Shown: in pieces, positions 22,381 through 33,330 of the stretch | Numbering within the stretch: position 1 is the first letter of the stretch | Layout of the letters: the number at the start of each line of letters is the position of its first letter | Assembly (NCBI GenBank): GCA_963575745.1 | Contig: CAUYUJ010003559.1 | Location: forward strand, 154,836-218,835 | Source of the DNA: Prorocentrum cordatum | Taxonomy: Eukaryota > Sar > Dinophyceae > Prorocentrales > Prorocentraceae | Direction of reading: 5' to 3' | DNA: 64,000 nucleotides | Position numbers and translations under genes: made by a program | The notes under the pieces: model-generated | What the model saw: only the letters and a program-made list of their open reading frames with translations | What the model was told of the DNA's origin: nothing | Databases searched by the model: none

Positions 22381-23987
22381 CCTGGCGAAGGACTCAACCA
22401 TATGCAGCTGTGAGTACCGCAATAGTGAACATCTTCTTCGGCGCGGCGCCGCCATGCCAACGCAGCCACTGGGAGCTTCGGTGGAGCTCCCTATGGGGCC
22501 ACGAAGCGTGTGCCGAAATGGGTGCGGCGCCGCCATGCGAGCGCAGCCACTGGGGCCTTCGGTGGAGCTCCCTATGGGGCCACGAAGCGTGAAAGGGGTG
22601 TGCCAAATTGGGTGCGGCGCCGCCATGCCAACGCAGCCACTGGGGTTTTCGGTGGAACTCCCTATGGGGCCACGAAGCGTGTGAGGGGTGTGCCAAATTG
22701 AGTGCGGCGCCGCCATGCGAACGCAGCCAGTGGTGCCTTCGGTGGAGTTCCCTATGGGGCCACGAAGCGTGTGAGGGGTGTGCCAAATTGGGCGCGGCGC
22801 CGCCATGCGAACGCAGCCGCTGGGGCCTTCGGTGGAGCTCCCTATGGGGCCACGAAACGTGTGAGGGGTGTGCCAGAATTGGGGGCGGCGCCGCCATGCG
22901 AACGCAGCCGTTGGGGCTTTCGGTGGAGCTCCCTATGGGGCCACGAAGCGTGCGAGGGGTGTGCCAAATTGGGCGCGGCGCCGCCATGCGAACGCAGCCA
23001 CTGGGGCCTTCGGTGGAGCTCCCTATGGGGCCACGAAGCGTATGAGGGGTGTGCCAGAATGGGGGGTGGAACCGCATGCGAGCGCAGCCACTGGTGCCTT
23101 TGGTGGAGCTCCCTATGGGGCCACGAAGCGTGTGAGGGGTGTGCCAGAATGGGTGGTGGAACCGCATGCGAGCGCAGCCACTGGGGCCGTCGGTGGAGCT
23201 CCCTATGGGGCCACGAAGCGTGTGAGGGGTGTGCCAGAATGGGGGGTGGAACCGCATGCGGGCGCAGCCACTGGGGCCTTCGGTGGAGCTCCCTATGGGG
23301 CCACGAAACGTGTGAGGGGTGTGTGCCGAAATGGGGGGTGGAACCGCATGCGGGCGCAGCCACTGGGGCCTTCGGTGGAGCTCCCTATGGGGCCACGAAA
23401 CGTGTGAGGGGTGTGCCAGAATTTTTGGGGGGGGGGGGAACCGCATGCGAACGCAGCCACTGGGGCCTTCGGTGGAGCTCCCTATGGGGCCACGAAGCGT
23501 GTGAGGGGTGTGCCAGAATGGGGGGGTGGAACCGCGTGCGGACGCAGCCACTGGGGCCTTCGGTGGAGCTCCATATGGGGCCACGGAACGTGTGAAGGGT
23601 GTGCCAGAATGGGGGGTGGAACCGCATGCGGACGCAGCCACTGGAACCTTCGGTGGAGCTCCTTATGGGGCCACGAAGCGTGTTATGGGGCAACGAAACG
23701 TGTGAGGGGTGTGCTAGAATGGGTGGTGGAACCGCATGCGGACGCAGCCACGGGTGCCTTCTGTGGAGCTCCGTATGGGGCCACGAAGCGTGTGAAGGGT
23801 GTGCCAGAATGGAGGGTGGAACCGCATGCGGACGCAGCCACTGGGGCCTTCGGTGGAGCTCCTTATGGGGCCACGAAACGTGTGAGGGGTGTGCCAGAAT
23901 GGGAGGTGGAACCGCATGCGGACGCAGCCACTGGGGCCTCCGGTGCAGCTCCTTATGAGGCCACGAAACGTGTGAGGGGTGTGCCAG
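22381..23987 (+). mobile_element. A-array element 1, plus orientation, truncated by the assembly gap
   Basis: It begins with the A box at 22381-22420 (CCTGGCGAAGGACTCAACCA then TATGCAGCTGTGAGTACCGC). About 17 units of a 90-bp tandem repeat with the core GGAGCTCCCTATGGGGCCAC follow. Early units carry GGCGCCGCCATGCGAACGCA and later ones GGAACCGCATGCGGACGCAG, so two subtypes are ordered along the array. The end with the B box is lost in the N gap. All frames are open because 90 is divisible by three; no protein is proposed. Confidence 0.85.
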
Positions 23988-24087
23988 NNNNNNNNNNNNN
24001 NNNNNNNNNNNNNNNNNNNNNNNNNNNNNNNNNNNNNNNNNNNNNNNNNNNNNNNNNNNNNNNNNNNNNNNNNNNNNNNNNNNNNNN
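23988..24087. other. Assembly gap, exactly 100 N
   Basis: A run of 100 N, a conventional placeholder for a gap of unknown size. The link between the array at its left and the gene at its right is therefore not proven by sequence. Confidence 0.98.
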
Positions 24088-25060
24088 GTGCTGCGCCGCG
24101 AGCATGAAGGTGTTGCCCACGCTCACCTGTGCCGACCGCGCCACGCACACCCACTTGAAGAGCTCCGCGCTTGACCCAGCAGGAGGCGATCCAGCCAGGG
24201 GAGGCAGAGGGGGAGCCGCGCTCGCGCTGGCTCCCGCCGACGCTGGCGGCGGCTCCGGCTCGTCCTCCAGAATGCCCATCATGCGCCTCTCCTCGGCCGC
24301 CTTGGCGCGGCCCTCCTCGAGCAAGTCCTGCAGCTCCTGCCCGACGGGTTTCGCCGTGAAGCGGTGCACGGGCTGGCCGCGCGCCGCGCCCAGCCCAGGG
24401 GGAAGCCCCCCTCGGGGGCCCCCCTCTCTGAAGTCCTGGAGGAACTCCAGGCTGATGGTCTCCGCGTAGATGTCCCCATCTGGGGTCATGATGATGTAAC
24501 AGCAGTGGTCCACGACTGCGAGGATCAGGCGCTCATGCCACGGTTTCCCGTCCACCCCGTAGTTGACGAAGACCACGCCCCCTGGCTTCAGCCCCAACAA
24601 TGACCTTCGCCTTCTCGGAGCCGCGCGCATCTTGTCGATCGACCTGCGGCTGCACTCCCACAGGCGCCTGCACCAAGGGGGCGAGGGCCTCCTGAGGGCT
24701 CGGCTGTCTGAGCGCGAAGGCGCCCGCCAGCACCAGCCGGCACGTCACGTAGCAAGAGCAGCACACCGCCTGCGCCGCCAGCACCAGCAGCGCGCCCAGC
24801 ACGAAGGCCAGGACAGCTGCCGTCACGGACAGCCCGAGGGGCACAGGAGCTCCCCACATGTCCTGGGCGCCAAGGCAGGCGTGGGCGGCACTCGAGAGCC
24901 CCAGAGCACAGGGGCTGACGCCGAACGCCTCCTTCACGCCACTTATGAAGCTGGGCGCCGGGGCCGGGGACTTGTCGGCAGAAAAGGCCCAGCCGAAATC
25001 TCCCATCCGCCGCCTCGAAAACCGCTTGAGCACAGACAGTTGCGGCCAGCACGGAAACAT
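24088..25060 (-). pseudogene. Membrane-segment protein with a WHER-type domain, broken, truncated by the gap
   Basis: Two overlapping minus-strand frames read as one protein with a frameshift near 24600-24630. The N-terminal part (25060 down) has a hydrophobic segment VTAAVLAFVLGALLVLAAQA followed by several Cys. The second part reads LLGLKPGGVVFVNYGVDGKP, WHERLILAVVDHCCYIIMTP, DGDIYAETISLEFLQDFR and then FTAKPVGQELQDLLEEGRAK. I recall similar proteins (membrane segment, then a WHERxxL...TPDGDxY domain) in dinoflagellate genomes, often ahead of reverse transcriptase domains, so this may be the 5' part of a retroelement. That link is inference from memory. The C terminus is lost at the N run. 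Confidence 0.5.
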
Positions 25061-25084
25061 TCAGCATTGCACACTGTTACACGT

Positions 25085-25198
25085 TGCTACAGGAGGAGGA
25101 GGAGGAGGAGGAGGAGGAGGAGGAGGAGGAGGAGGAGGAGGAGGAGGAGGAGGAAGGAGGAGGAGGAGGAGGAGGAGTGAGGAGGAGGATGAGTAGGA
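25085..25198. repeat. (GGA)n microsatellite
   Basis: About 110 bp of GGA repeats just upstream of the minus-strand gene above. Confidence 0.95.
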
Positions 25199-25209
25199 GC
25201 TCGTTCTTT

Positions 25210-26613
25210 ATGTTCGTCGAATGACAGGCGTCATGGGGGGGGGGTGACGGCGGGGGGGGGGTATGACGTGACGCCCCCCCCCGCCGTGTGGCTCCGGCAC
25301 CACAGCCGCGCCCGCGCGCATGACGCGACGAGCGACGAGCAACGAGCGAGGACGACGACGACGACGACGACGACGCGAGCAGCATGTAGGTGGCGATCTG
25401 CCCACTGCGCCTGTGTACACCACAACGCTCGCGTGCACCACGCCGCGCGTGCGCACCACAACGCCTGCGTACACCGCAACAACCACCGAGTGCAACGCAC
25501 CGCCTGTGTATACCACAATACTTGGGAGCACTACAGCGCCAGTGTACATACACCGCAGCAGCCATGTGCAACACAGCGCTTGTGTACACCACAGTGCTTG
25601 CGTGCACCGCAGCGCCTTGCACGCCAGCGTCTGTCTACACCACAGCATCCGCGTGCAACGCAGCGCTGGTGTACACCACAGCGCCTGCGTGCATAGGACA
25701 GGTAGATGGAGCATGTGCGTGAGGATCTGCTGCGGACAACTAAAAGCCACGCAAGGAAAGTTTTGATAATCGAATGCGACGTTTTTCCCTCCTCCGTCCT
25801 CCTCCTCCTCCTCCTCCTCCTCCTCCTCCTCCTCCTCCTCCTCCTCCTCTTTCTCCTCCTTCTTACCCCTTGTCGTGCGGCTTGGCGTTACAGCGCACGT
25901 GCGCATCTCAGCGAGCACCGCAGAATGGTCGATTGAATCGGTCCGCTCGGTTCTCGGACGGCCAATTTAGCTGGAGCCTCCTGGACGCATGGACTCGGGG
26001 GACTCGTAGATTCCAGCGGCGCTCCTTTGTCCATAAAGATTTGTTTTCCATTGTTTTCTGTGGAAACCACAAGCGCTCCATTTTCCCACAAGGATTTCTT
26101 CAAACATTCTATACACAACAATGGTGCTGTGTTGCACACGGCTGAAGTGGTGCACACAGGCGCCGTGGCGTACACAGGCACTGCACTGCACGCAGGCATT
26201 GTGTACACTGGTGCTGTGTCGCGCACGGCTGATGTGGTGTACGGAGGCGCTGTGGTGTACACAGGAGCTGCTGTGCCCGCAGGCACGGTGCCACAGACTG
26301 ACGCTGTGTTGCACGCGGCTGCTGTGGTGTACATTGGCGGTGTGGTGTGCACAGGCGCTGTGGTGCACGCGGGCACTGTGATGTACACAGGCGTTGTGGT
26401 GCAAATCGCCACCTACATGTTCGTGCTACCCGTCCTCCGTATTTCTCAGCATTCCCAGACGCCGCCGGCGCGAAACGTGACGTCATCGACCCCCTCCCCC
26501 CCCAGATGATTGCCGTCATCGGCCCGGACTTAAAAACAGGTTCCAGCCGCGTCCGCGCGCACGACGACGGTGAGCGACGAGCGACGAACCACGAGCGACC
26601 ACGACGGACGACG

Positions 26614-26646
<33 letters not shown>

Positions 26647-26790
26647 ACGACCACAACCACGACGACTGCGGACCAGACACCTATGCGGATTCCTACGCGA
26701 ACACCTACGCGGATCCCAATGCGCACGGCGGCAGTGCCCGGAGCGCACTGGGGGGGGAGCGTTACGTCATAGAGGGGGGGAGCGGGGGCC
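25210..26790. repeat. Inverted pair of about 21-bp minisatellites around a unique core
   Basis: The left array (about 25395-25700) has units like GTGTACACCACAGCGCCTGCG. The right array (about 26110-26410) has the reverse complement. Next to the arrays, ATGTAGGTGGCGATCTG (from 25386) and CAAATCGCCACCTACATG (to 26420) are inverted repeats. GACGAC microsatellites and G/C runs lie outside on both sides. The core 25700-26105 holds a (CTC)n tract (25793-25860) and unassigned sequence. No gene is supported. Confidence 0.7.
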
Positions 26791-26836
26791 ATGACGCCCG
26801 TCATGCCCCAAGCAAGAAAGAAACGGGCTCAAGAGG

Positions 26837-27048
26837 AGGAGGAGGAGGAGGAGGAGGACAATGAGGAAGAGGAGAATGAGGAGGAGGAAAATGAGGAGGA
26901 TAATGAGGAGGAGGAGGATGAGAAGGAGGAGGAAAAGGAGGGGGAGGAGAATGAGGAGGATAATGAGGAGTAGAATGAGGAGGAGGAGGAGAAGGAGGAG
27001 GGGGAGGAGGAGGAGGAGGAGGAGGAGGAGGAGGAGGAGGAGCGCCAG
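26837..27048. repeat. (GAG)n/(GAGAAT)n microsatellite
   Basis: About 210 bp of GAGGAG with AAT interruptions, giving poly-Glu or poly-Arg frames. Confidence 0.95.
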
Positions 27049-27078
27049 TACCTCATGCGTCCATCGGTCCCACTGCAC

Positions 27079-27973
27079 TCAACGCCTTGGGGGCTTCAGC
27101 CAGGGATAAGGCCTAGCCATTCCAGGCGGAGGCGGAAGAAGCGAGTAATTGTCAGGCATTTTCGTGAGCGCCGCTTTGAGGGCCACGAGAGATTGAGACA
27201 GATCGAGGGGCCGACCGTTCTGCCGCCCAACCATTTCCTTGGCTATGTGGTAGATGTAAAAGCACAGGGAAGTAGCAAGCACAGCATTCTCTCGAGTTAA
27301 ATCGAGCGCTGGATAATGAACTGGCAGCCCAAGTCCGAGACGTATGAGCGGACATGAGGGCACCACCGCACGAGGACGACAGATCAGATGGACAAGGTGA
27401 GGGCATCGAAGGTAATGCTCAATACTGTCCGGATGGCGGTGGCAACCGAACACACAACACCAGCGCTCCGAGGTCACGTGCATGCGGTCCTTTGTCGTCC
27501 AGCGACCGTTTTCAAGTAAGGCCAACGGATCGAAGCGGGAGAGCAGGCAAGATTTCTCGAGCCAGGGGGCCCCGCTCTCGCAGTCGTGTGGGGGTGACAT
27601 TAAACCAGGCCCGCACGCGACGCCCAATCAGGAGCTCTACTTTGTCGGGATAGGCTGAGCCAGAAACCGAACGCATAAAATGACCTTGCATCTTGGGCCG
27701 GCGTCCCTCCAGTGCGGCCTCACGCACGGCGGCACGGGCACGGCTCTGGGCGAGGCGGAGCTGCGAGGCCAAGAGGGGAGGGCGGCGACACGGCACGGCG
27801 GATCTCAACTGCTCGTAGTACTGCACAATCGACTGCTTCATCTTCCAACACGGCGCGCACCAAGCGTGCTGAATTATGTCCACAACTGGGAGGTGATCCA
27901 CAACTCCCGAGACGAGATCAGCAGCGAGCTGGAGCCGACGGTGCAAAGGACCCCAAACATTATCTAGAGTCAT
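27079..27973 (-). pseudogene. 3' fragment of a non-LTR retrotransposon
   Basis: Two minus-strand frames (27512-27973 then 27079-27627) form one C-terminal region with a frameshift near 27520-27600. The first reads RRLQLAADLVSGVVDHLPVV and SQLRLAQSRARAAVREAALE. The second ends with a zinc-finger-like CVFGCHRHPDSIEHYLRCP, a Cys/His signature found at the C terminus of many dinoflagellate and algal LINE proteins. No endonuclease or RT catalytic motif remains, so it is a 5'-truncated copy, as is usual for LINE insertions. A (GGA)n tract starts just upstream (27979). It differs from both other LINEs in the window as far as I can see. Confidence 0.55.
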
Positions 27974-27978
27974 GGAGT

Positions 27979-28050
27979 CATGGAGGAGGAGGAGGAGGAG
28001 GAGGAGGAGGAGGAGGAGGAGGAGGAGGAGGAGGAGGAGGAGGGGGGGGA
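27979..28050. repeat. (GGA)n microsatellite
   Basis: About 70 bp of GGA repeats next to the 5' break of the LINE fragment. Confidence 0.95.
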
Positions 28051-29214
28051 GGTGGACACGTCCCCAACAAGAAGTTCCCCCCCAATACGGTCAGCACGAC
28101 CGCTCCTGTCCACCGCGGCGAGCACCAAAGAGGGGGAAGGCGAAGGCCCGTGCGTGGGCCCACCGCCGGTCCAGGAGCCGGGAGGGCCGACGCGGGTGAC
28201 ACTCCAGCGACCACGCCCGGCCGGAGGCTCGGCCCGAGAAGCGTGAAGAGTCCATCGGGCGTCGCTCACCGCAGGGTGCACCAAAGGGGGGGAAGAGAGG
28301 CGTGCACCTCAGGTGCAGCCTCGGGGCCCCAGATGGGTGCACCTTCATGGCCCCTTCCTGGAACCCTCGAGCCCCCCCCCCGATGTCGAAGCGCCCGAAT
28401 CGGAGGCGCCCGGCCCATTCTGGAGCTGAGAAACCCCAAGATGTTGACGTCTCGCGTTTGCTTCCGCCGCCCTCCGGCGTTCTGCCTCCGCGGGCCTCCG
28501 CCAAAGGCGAGGCGCGCCGAGGGCGAGGTCATGTCTGGATCGCCCCTCAACGTGGCCGTGCAGCAGAAAGCGGCGGGACAGGGGCAGCGAGATCCTGGTT
28601 GGTTTTACACTGCGCGTCTATCATCACACCTGAAGCTCCACCGAACAGCGCTGCGAGCGCAACGAGCTTGAGAAAGGATACGCCCCGATACAGTTATTTG
28701 AAAACACGAACACAACTTCGAAACGAGAACACCGAATTTGAAAGAGGAACGCCCTGTATCCTTGAAGTTCCTGGGAATTCAGCGCTTTAGAGGGGAAATA
28801 ATCGAAAGGTCGTATCAAGCGACAACACGGCTCTGAAAAAAAACGCCCTCCATCCGTACAGCTTTTGGGAATGTCAAGCTGCAGGGTCGGGAAGGGGTGA
28901 CAAAATGTCACACGAGAACACGTGCTTGAAAAGGTGCCGCCTACAAGCCGTATGATTCCACCAGACCTCCCTGCGATTATGGTTGATCGGGTCACATCTG
29001 TCAACCCGCTGCTCCTCCTTCTGAGAGGGTGGTACCCATTACCCAGCCCCACGCCGCGACACTTCCCCCCAAACCCAGCCGCGCGGAGAGGGTGCTTGAT
29101 TGCTGTTGGGAATGGATTTGCTGCCGATTTGAAGCGTACTCGAGCATTTTATCTCCTGGGGGCGTCTCGGGGTCCTGTTACAAACTTGTAGGGGATTTCT
29201 TGGGGGCCTCTTGA
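28051..29214. other. No gene recognised
   Basis: Unassigned sequence. Near 28095-28290, GCACCAAAG followed by G-rich runs occurs twice. Open frames are short or low-complexity. Confidence 0.4.
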
Positions 29215-29660
29215 GACCTCCTGGGGGTCTCTCTGGGGGCCGCTGAAGGCCTTTGGAGCAATCTTGCTGCCAACAACAGCTGTCCTCAACGCCTTGATCA
29301 TGATTTGCAGGGCATTGGCGGACCTATTACTTTCATCTTGCGTGGCTCCAGGCCGTCTTGGGAGCCACTTGGGGCCTTTGGGGGCTGCCTTGGTGCTCTC
29401 TTGGGCTGTCTCGGGGCCCTCTTGGGCCGTATTGGGGCCGTCTCGGGGCCCTCATGGTGCTGTTCTGGGCGGCAGAAAGGCGATATTGGGGGTCTCGTTG
29501 GCCGGCCTGGGCGTCCTGAAGCCCGACAAGGCGAACATGCGAATCTGATTCAGGAACCTGTGGAACAATACCTTATTGCTGCTTCTTGGGGGCTTCGGGG
29601 GCCGTCTTGGGTCCTTCTTGAGACGTCTTGGGCCGATTTGGAAGCTACCTTGTGCCATCT
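29215..29660. repeat. Degenerate CTTGGGGGCC/GGCCGTCTTGGG repeat
   Basis: Irregular repeats of a 12-20 bp motif containing TCTTGGGGGCC and GGGCCGTCTCGGGGCC. A related block (GGCCGTCTTGGAGGCCATCT type) lies at 30455-30570, on the other side of the FKBP gene. Confidence 0.6.
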
Positions 29661-29739
29661 GGGCACGTGTTGTTTGTCTCGGCTCATCTCCGCAATGCAC
29701 CGAAGCTCGGCCTGAACTACCGTTAGATCCTGATTCCAG

Positions 29740-30366
29740 TTAAGCCCTGGCCGAGAGCAGAGTACTGATCCCTGCGCACTTTTCACAGCCTGTAACAGTC
29801 AGAACCAAGGCAGTCGCCTTGCCAGCAAAAGGGTGGTTCGCGTCAAGCTTCGCAATGTTCTCGCCGATGTGTTTAACGGAGACTGGAGGAAGACCTCCTT
29901 GGATCATCAACATCCTGCCCACCTTCACATCAAATGGAACCCTGTCAAGGGGGTGTTCCGTCAAGAGCTCGTCCTTGTAGGCGCCAAAAAAGGGCGCGTC
30001 AGTGCCGAACTTCATGGTTTTTGCCTCACCAACGGCCATTCCCAGGACTCCCTATTCCATCTGCTGCATGATGGTACCTTCTCCCACGACAGGCGTCACT
30101 GGCGGCTGGTCCTCAGACGAGTCAATGACTTCGGGAGGCGCTTCAAGCATGGTCTGGTATACGATCGCCACGCGAGGGCCCGCCACTACTTCCTCCAATA
30201 AAGCACAACGTGTCACCTTGCTCGGCAGAGGCGAGCTCTGCCAAAGGCTCGAAGACCCAGAGACGAAAACCGAAACTGTAATACTGGCGAGGACCCAGCA
30301 GAGCCCCGTGACAGCCAAAGCGACTGTTAGAACACCGCGGCGTTCGAGGGAGAACGCAAGCACCAC
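29740..30366 (-). pseudogene. Membrane-anchored FKBP-type (SlyD-like) peptidyl-prolyl isomerase with one in-frame stop
   Basis: The minus-strand frame from the ATG at 30366 has a hydrophobic N terminus (about residues 11-35, VLTVALAVTGLCWVLASITV), a signal anchor or targeting segment. An FKBP fold follows: VAIVYQTMLEAPPEVIDSSE (Tyr70, Asp82) and VVGEGTIMQQME. A TAG at 30052-30054 stops it. The same frame then continues as GVLGMAVGEAKTMKF, LLTEHPLDRVPFDVKVGRML and LDANHPFAGKA, the last being the family hallmark near the end of SlyD-like domains. Only one codon (probably CAG to TAG) separates the halves. The enzyme would isomerise Xaa-Pro bonds. It has no introns in this reading, so it may be a retroposed copy. 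Alternatives are a sequencing error or stop readthrough. Confidence 0.78.
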
Positions 30367-30454
30367 ACCTCCGACATTGAAACAACTGAGCCAAAATGGT
30401 CTGCACCCAAATAAGTCGACCTAACATGGCTGGAACAGAAAAGGCTGCCGTGGG

Positions 30455-31205
30455 CCATCTAGGCCGTCTTGAAAACCACCTTGGCCGTCTCAGAAGCCAT
30501 CTTGGGTCTTCTAGGCCATCTTGGAGGCCATCTTGAACCGTCTTGGAGGCAATGCTGGACCGCTTTGAGGCCATCCCATGATGGCACTGGGGCTAGGGGA
30601 CAACTGGAGAGGTTGGCTCGTTCTACTAGGAGAGGTCCTTATCTGCGAATGGCCGCGAGGGGCAAGAGCGCTCTAGATGGTTCCGAGATGGCTCCAAAGA
30701 GTCGAAGACGGACCCTCAGAGGTTACAGTATAGCTTTCGTTCGACTCAGATGGCCTGTCGATTGCTTTCGGCTAGAACTTCTCACTTGCTATAGAAGCGC
30801 AGCCCGCGGTGTATTCTGAGGCCTCCCTTTCTCGTTTGGCTCCTACCTCTGCCTCTCTCTCTTCTGCCTCTCTCCTCCTCCTCCTCCTTCTCCTCCTCCT
30901 CCTCCTCCTTCTCCTCCTCCTCCTCCCCCTCCCGATTCGCTTGGGAGGTCGATGTGGGGGGCATTTGAGCGAGCTCGACGATGAGGGTGAGCAGGGCGCT
31001 TTCGGATCCGGTTCTGAGCTCGCTGAATCGTCTTCAGTCTGTCCCGCAGGAAACTAGTTTAAGAATGCCCGCCAATTGCTGAGGCAAGAGACGCCCTCTC
31101 CGTATTGGCGTCGTTTTCGCGTGCGTGTTTGGAGAAGAGATTAGACGCTTCTCCCGCTTGGTGGTGCAGGACGGTGAGTGGAGAACTTACCCTATCAATA
31201 GCGCA
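30455..31205. other. Unassigned sequence with a short repeat and a (CTC)n tract
   Basis: 30455-30570 holds GGCCATCTTGGAGGCCATCTTG-type repeats. 30870-30935 is CTC microsatellite. The rest has no recognisable gene. Confidence 0.5.
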
Positions 31206-31207
31206 GG

Positions 31208-31627
31208 ACATCGCCATCACCATTACCATTACCATCACCGCCACCGCCACCAGCACGATGATCACCACCACCTTCGCCACCATCACTTCACTAGGAGTCT
31301 TAGCTTAAACACACGCCGTCGGAGATCCGCGTGGATTTCTTGGATCGACACTGGACCCCCGTGGCGTGGGAAGCGCGCCAGGGGCGGCGCCAGAGCCGCC
31401 GCGCGCAGGTCTAAAGATATCCGTGCGGACCACCTGGAGCTTATGTTTATGCCGCTGTTTCTTCTTCGATCTTCGAATTATCCTCCTCCTCCTCACCACC
31501 ATCATCATCACAATCACCATCATCACCACCGCCACCAACACCAACATCATAGAGTTACCATCACCATCACCATCACCATCACCATCACCATCCTCCTCCT
31601 CACCCTCCTCCTCATCATCACCACCAC

Positions 31628-31690
<63 letters not shown>

Positions 31691-32154
31691 AATCAGCATC
31701 ATAATCATATTGACCCTAACCCTCATGTCTATTACCTATCTATCATCACCACCATCACCATCACCATTACAACCATCAGTATCAACACCAACATGAACAT
31801 CATCCGCATCATCATCAACATCATCATCTTCATACTCATAACTGACCCTCATCCTCATCAGCATCACCATCACCGTCACCATCACCATGACCAGCACCAT
31901 CACGATCACCATCATCATCAGCAGCATCAGCAGCATCAGCATCACCTTCATCATCATCATCACCATCACCATCATAACCATCATCATCACCACCATCATC
32001 ATCATCGTCGTCCGCATCGTCATCAGCACCGCCACCGCCTTCACCACTATCATCCTCCTCCTCCTCCTTCTCCTCCTCCTCCTCATCATCATCATCATCA
32101 TCCTCCTCCTCCTCCTCCTCCTCCTCCTCCTCCTCCTCCTCCTCCTCCTCCTCC

Positions 32155-32209
<55 letters not shown>

Positions 32210-32215
32210 CTGCGT
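31208..32215. repeat. (CAT)n/(ACC)n/(CTC)n compound microsatellite
   Basis: About 1 kb of trinucleotide repeats, interrupted by a fold-back copy at 31312-31470. The purest (ATC)n runs are 31620-31690 and 32155-32207. Poly-His, poly-Asp and poly-Ile frames are by-products. Confidence 0.95.
31312..31470. mobile_element. Fold-back (MITE-like) element, copy 2
   Basis: Diverged relative of 16185-16313. The right arm GGTCTAAAGATATCCGTGCG continues to TTATGTTTATGCCGCTGTTT, the reverse complement of the copy-1 left arm. The left part CGGAGATCCGCGTGGATTTC followed by TTGGATCG matches copy 1 (CGGAGGTCCGCGCGGATGTC then TTGAATCG). The left outer end is eroded. Confidence 0.6.
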
Positions 32216-33330
32216 CGGCGTCGTCGTGCGCCTCTCTGGCCCTCAGCGCCGCTCCTCGGACCCAAGGCTCATCAAGATCTCCCGCAGCTTCTCCTGCTTC
32301 TCGCGCTGGCCGCTCACGACAATGGCCTGCATGCGGGGGAGGGGGGGGGGCGCCCCTGGCCCTGGGGCCGGCCCGGAGCAACGGCAACCGCCGAGGAACG
32401 CGACGACAACGACGACGACAGCGACGACGACGACGACGACGAAAACGACACGACGACGACGACGACAACGACGACGACGGCAGCCACGACGACGAAAGCG
32501 TCGGCGGCGACGTCCTGCCAAGGGTGGCCCCCTGGCCCAGCCCCGGGCGGGAGCCCGAGGCCCCGGGGGCCCGCCCAGAACTCACGCAGAGAACCAGAGA
32601 CTCCTGTGGCACTGGCTGCCTGCAAGGAGCACACGCAAGAAAGAAGCGCCTCGTGGACTCGGCGAGCGCTCGAGTCGGCAGGGCAGACACCCGGGCCACT
32701 GCGCAGCAAATTAGAGAGCACCGCAAGAGGCGGGAGGGAAGAGGGCGGAGGCCGCGGAGGAAAGAAGTCAAGCTCACGCGCCTGGCAAGCCCAGGGGCTC
32801 GGCCAGACTGCACCTGTGCAATCGAGAGGGCTTCAGACGCGCTGCATTTCAAAGCTCCCAGAGTGGAGGTTCGGCCTCCGCTCGGGAGGTCGTTTGTTCT
32901 CCCTGGTGGCGCTATCTCCAGAGGGGAGGCTGGACCTCCAGAGTGCAAGTGCTCTGGGTCAGGATGCCAAAAGTTCTCTCGACCTCCACCTTGCGCACCC
33001 GGCCGTGGCCGCGATGCGGCGGCACCTGCCGCGCGGAAGGTGAGGAAGGTAGGGATCGAGGGCTCGGACGGACGGATCTCCAATCTGGCCGTTTCCTCCA
33101 GGAGCTGTGTGTCGGGCCCTGGACGGGACTAATGTGGGCAACTGAGTCAGAAACAAAAGGCCCCCGCCCCGTCCCCCCTGATTCCATGCCCAGGACAGAA
33201 GGACAGAAACAGTGTTTGTTTCATCGTTTCCCTCCGCGTCCGTCCACCCCCTCGCTCTTTGGCTGCTACCAGCGCTGCTTCGTCGTGGCGTGGCCCTCGC
33301 CTGGGATACCTAACACGGCCTCGCTTTCAG
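32216..33330. other. No gene recognised; palindromic CTCCAGAGTGGAGG motifs
   Basis: A (GAC)n tract lies at 32400-32510. Around 32855-32990 several CCTCC...GGAGG palindromes occur, as at 45555-46115. On the minus strand near 32243-32345 a short frame reads GQREKQEKLREILMSLGSEE, which looks protein-like but is too short to assign. Confidence 0.4.

Noticed and set aside
22441-23986. Long open frames across the 90-bp arrays (also 35-36, 37-39, 42-43, 48-50, 59-63 kb) as repeat proteins
   Set aside because: Frames are open in several phases and on both strands because unit lengths are multiples of three. There is no start context, domain or codon pattern that favours one frame.
22441-23986. CRISPR array
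   Set aside because: The whole unit repeats, with no unique spacers of constant length. The context is eukaryotic and no cas genes are present.
31480-32215. Poly-His, poly-Asp, poly-Met and poly-Ser proteins (also 43.9-44.2, 44.8-45.0, 46.8-48.1 and 59.3 kb)
   Set aside because: They are translations of trinucleotide microsatellites.
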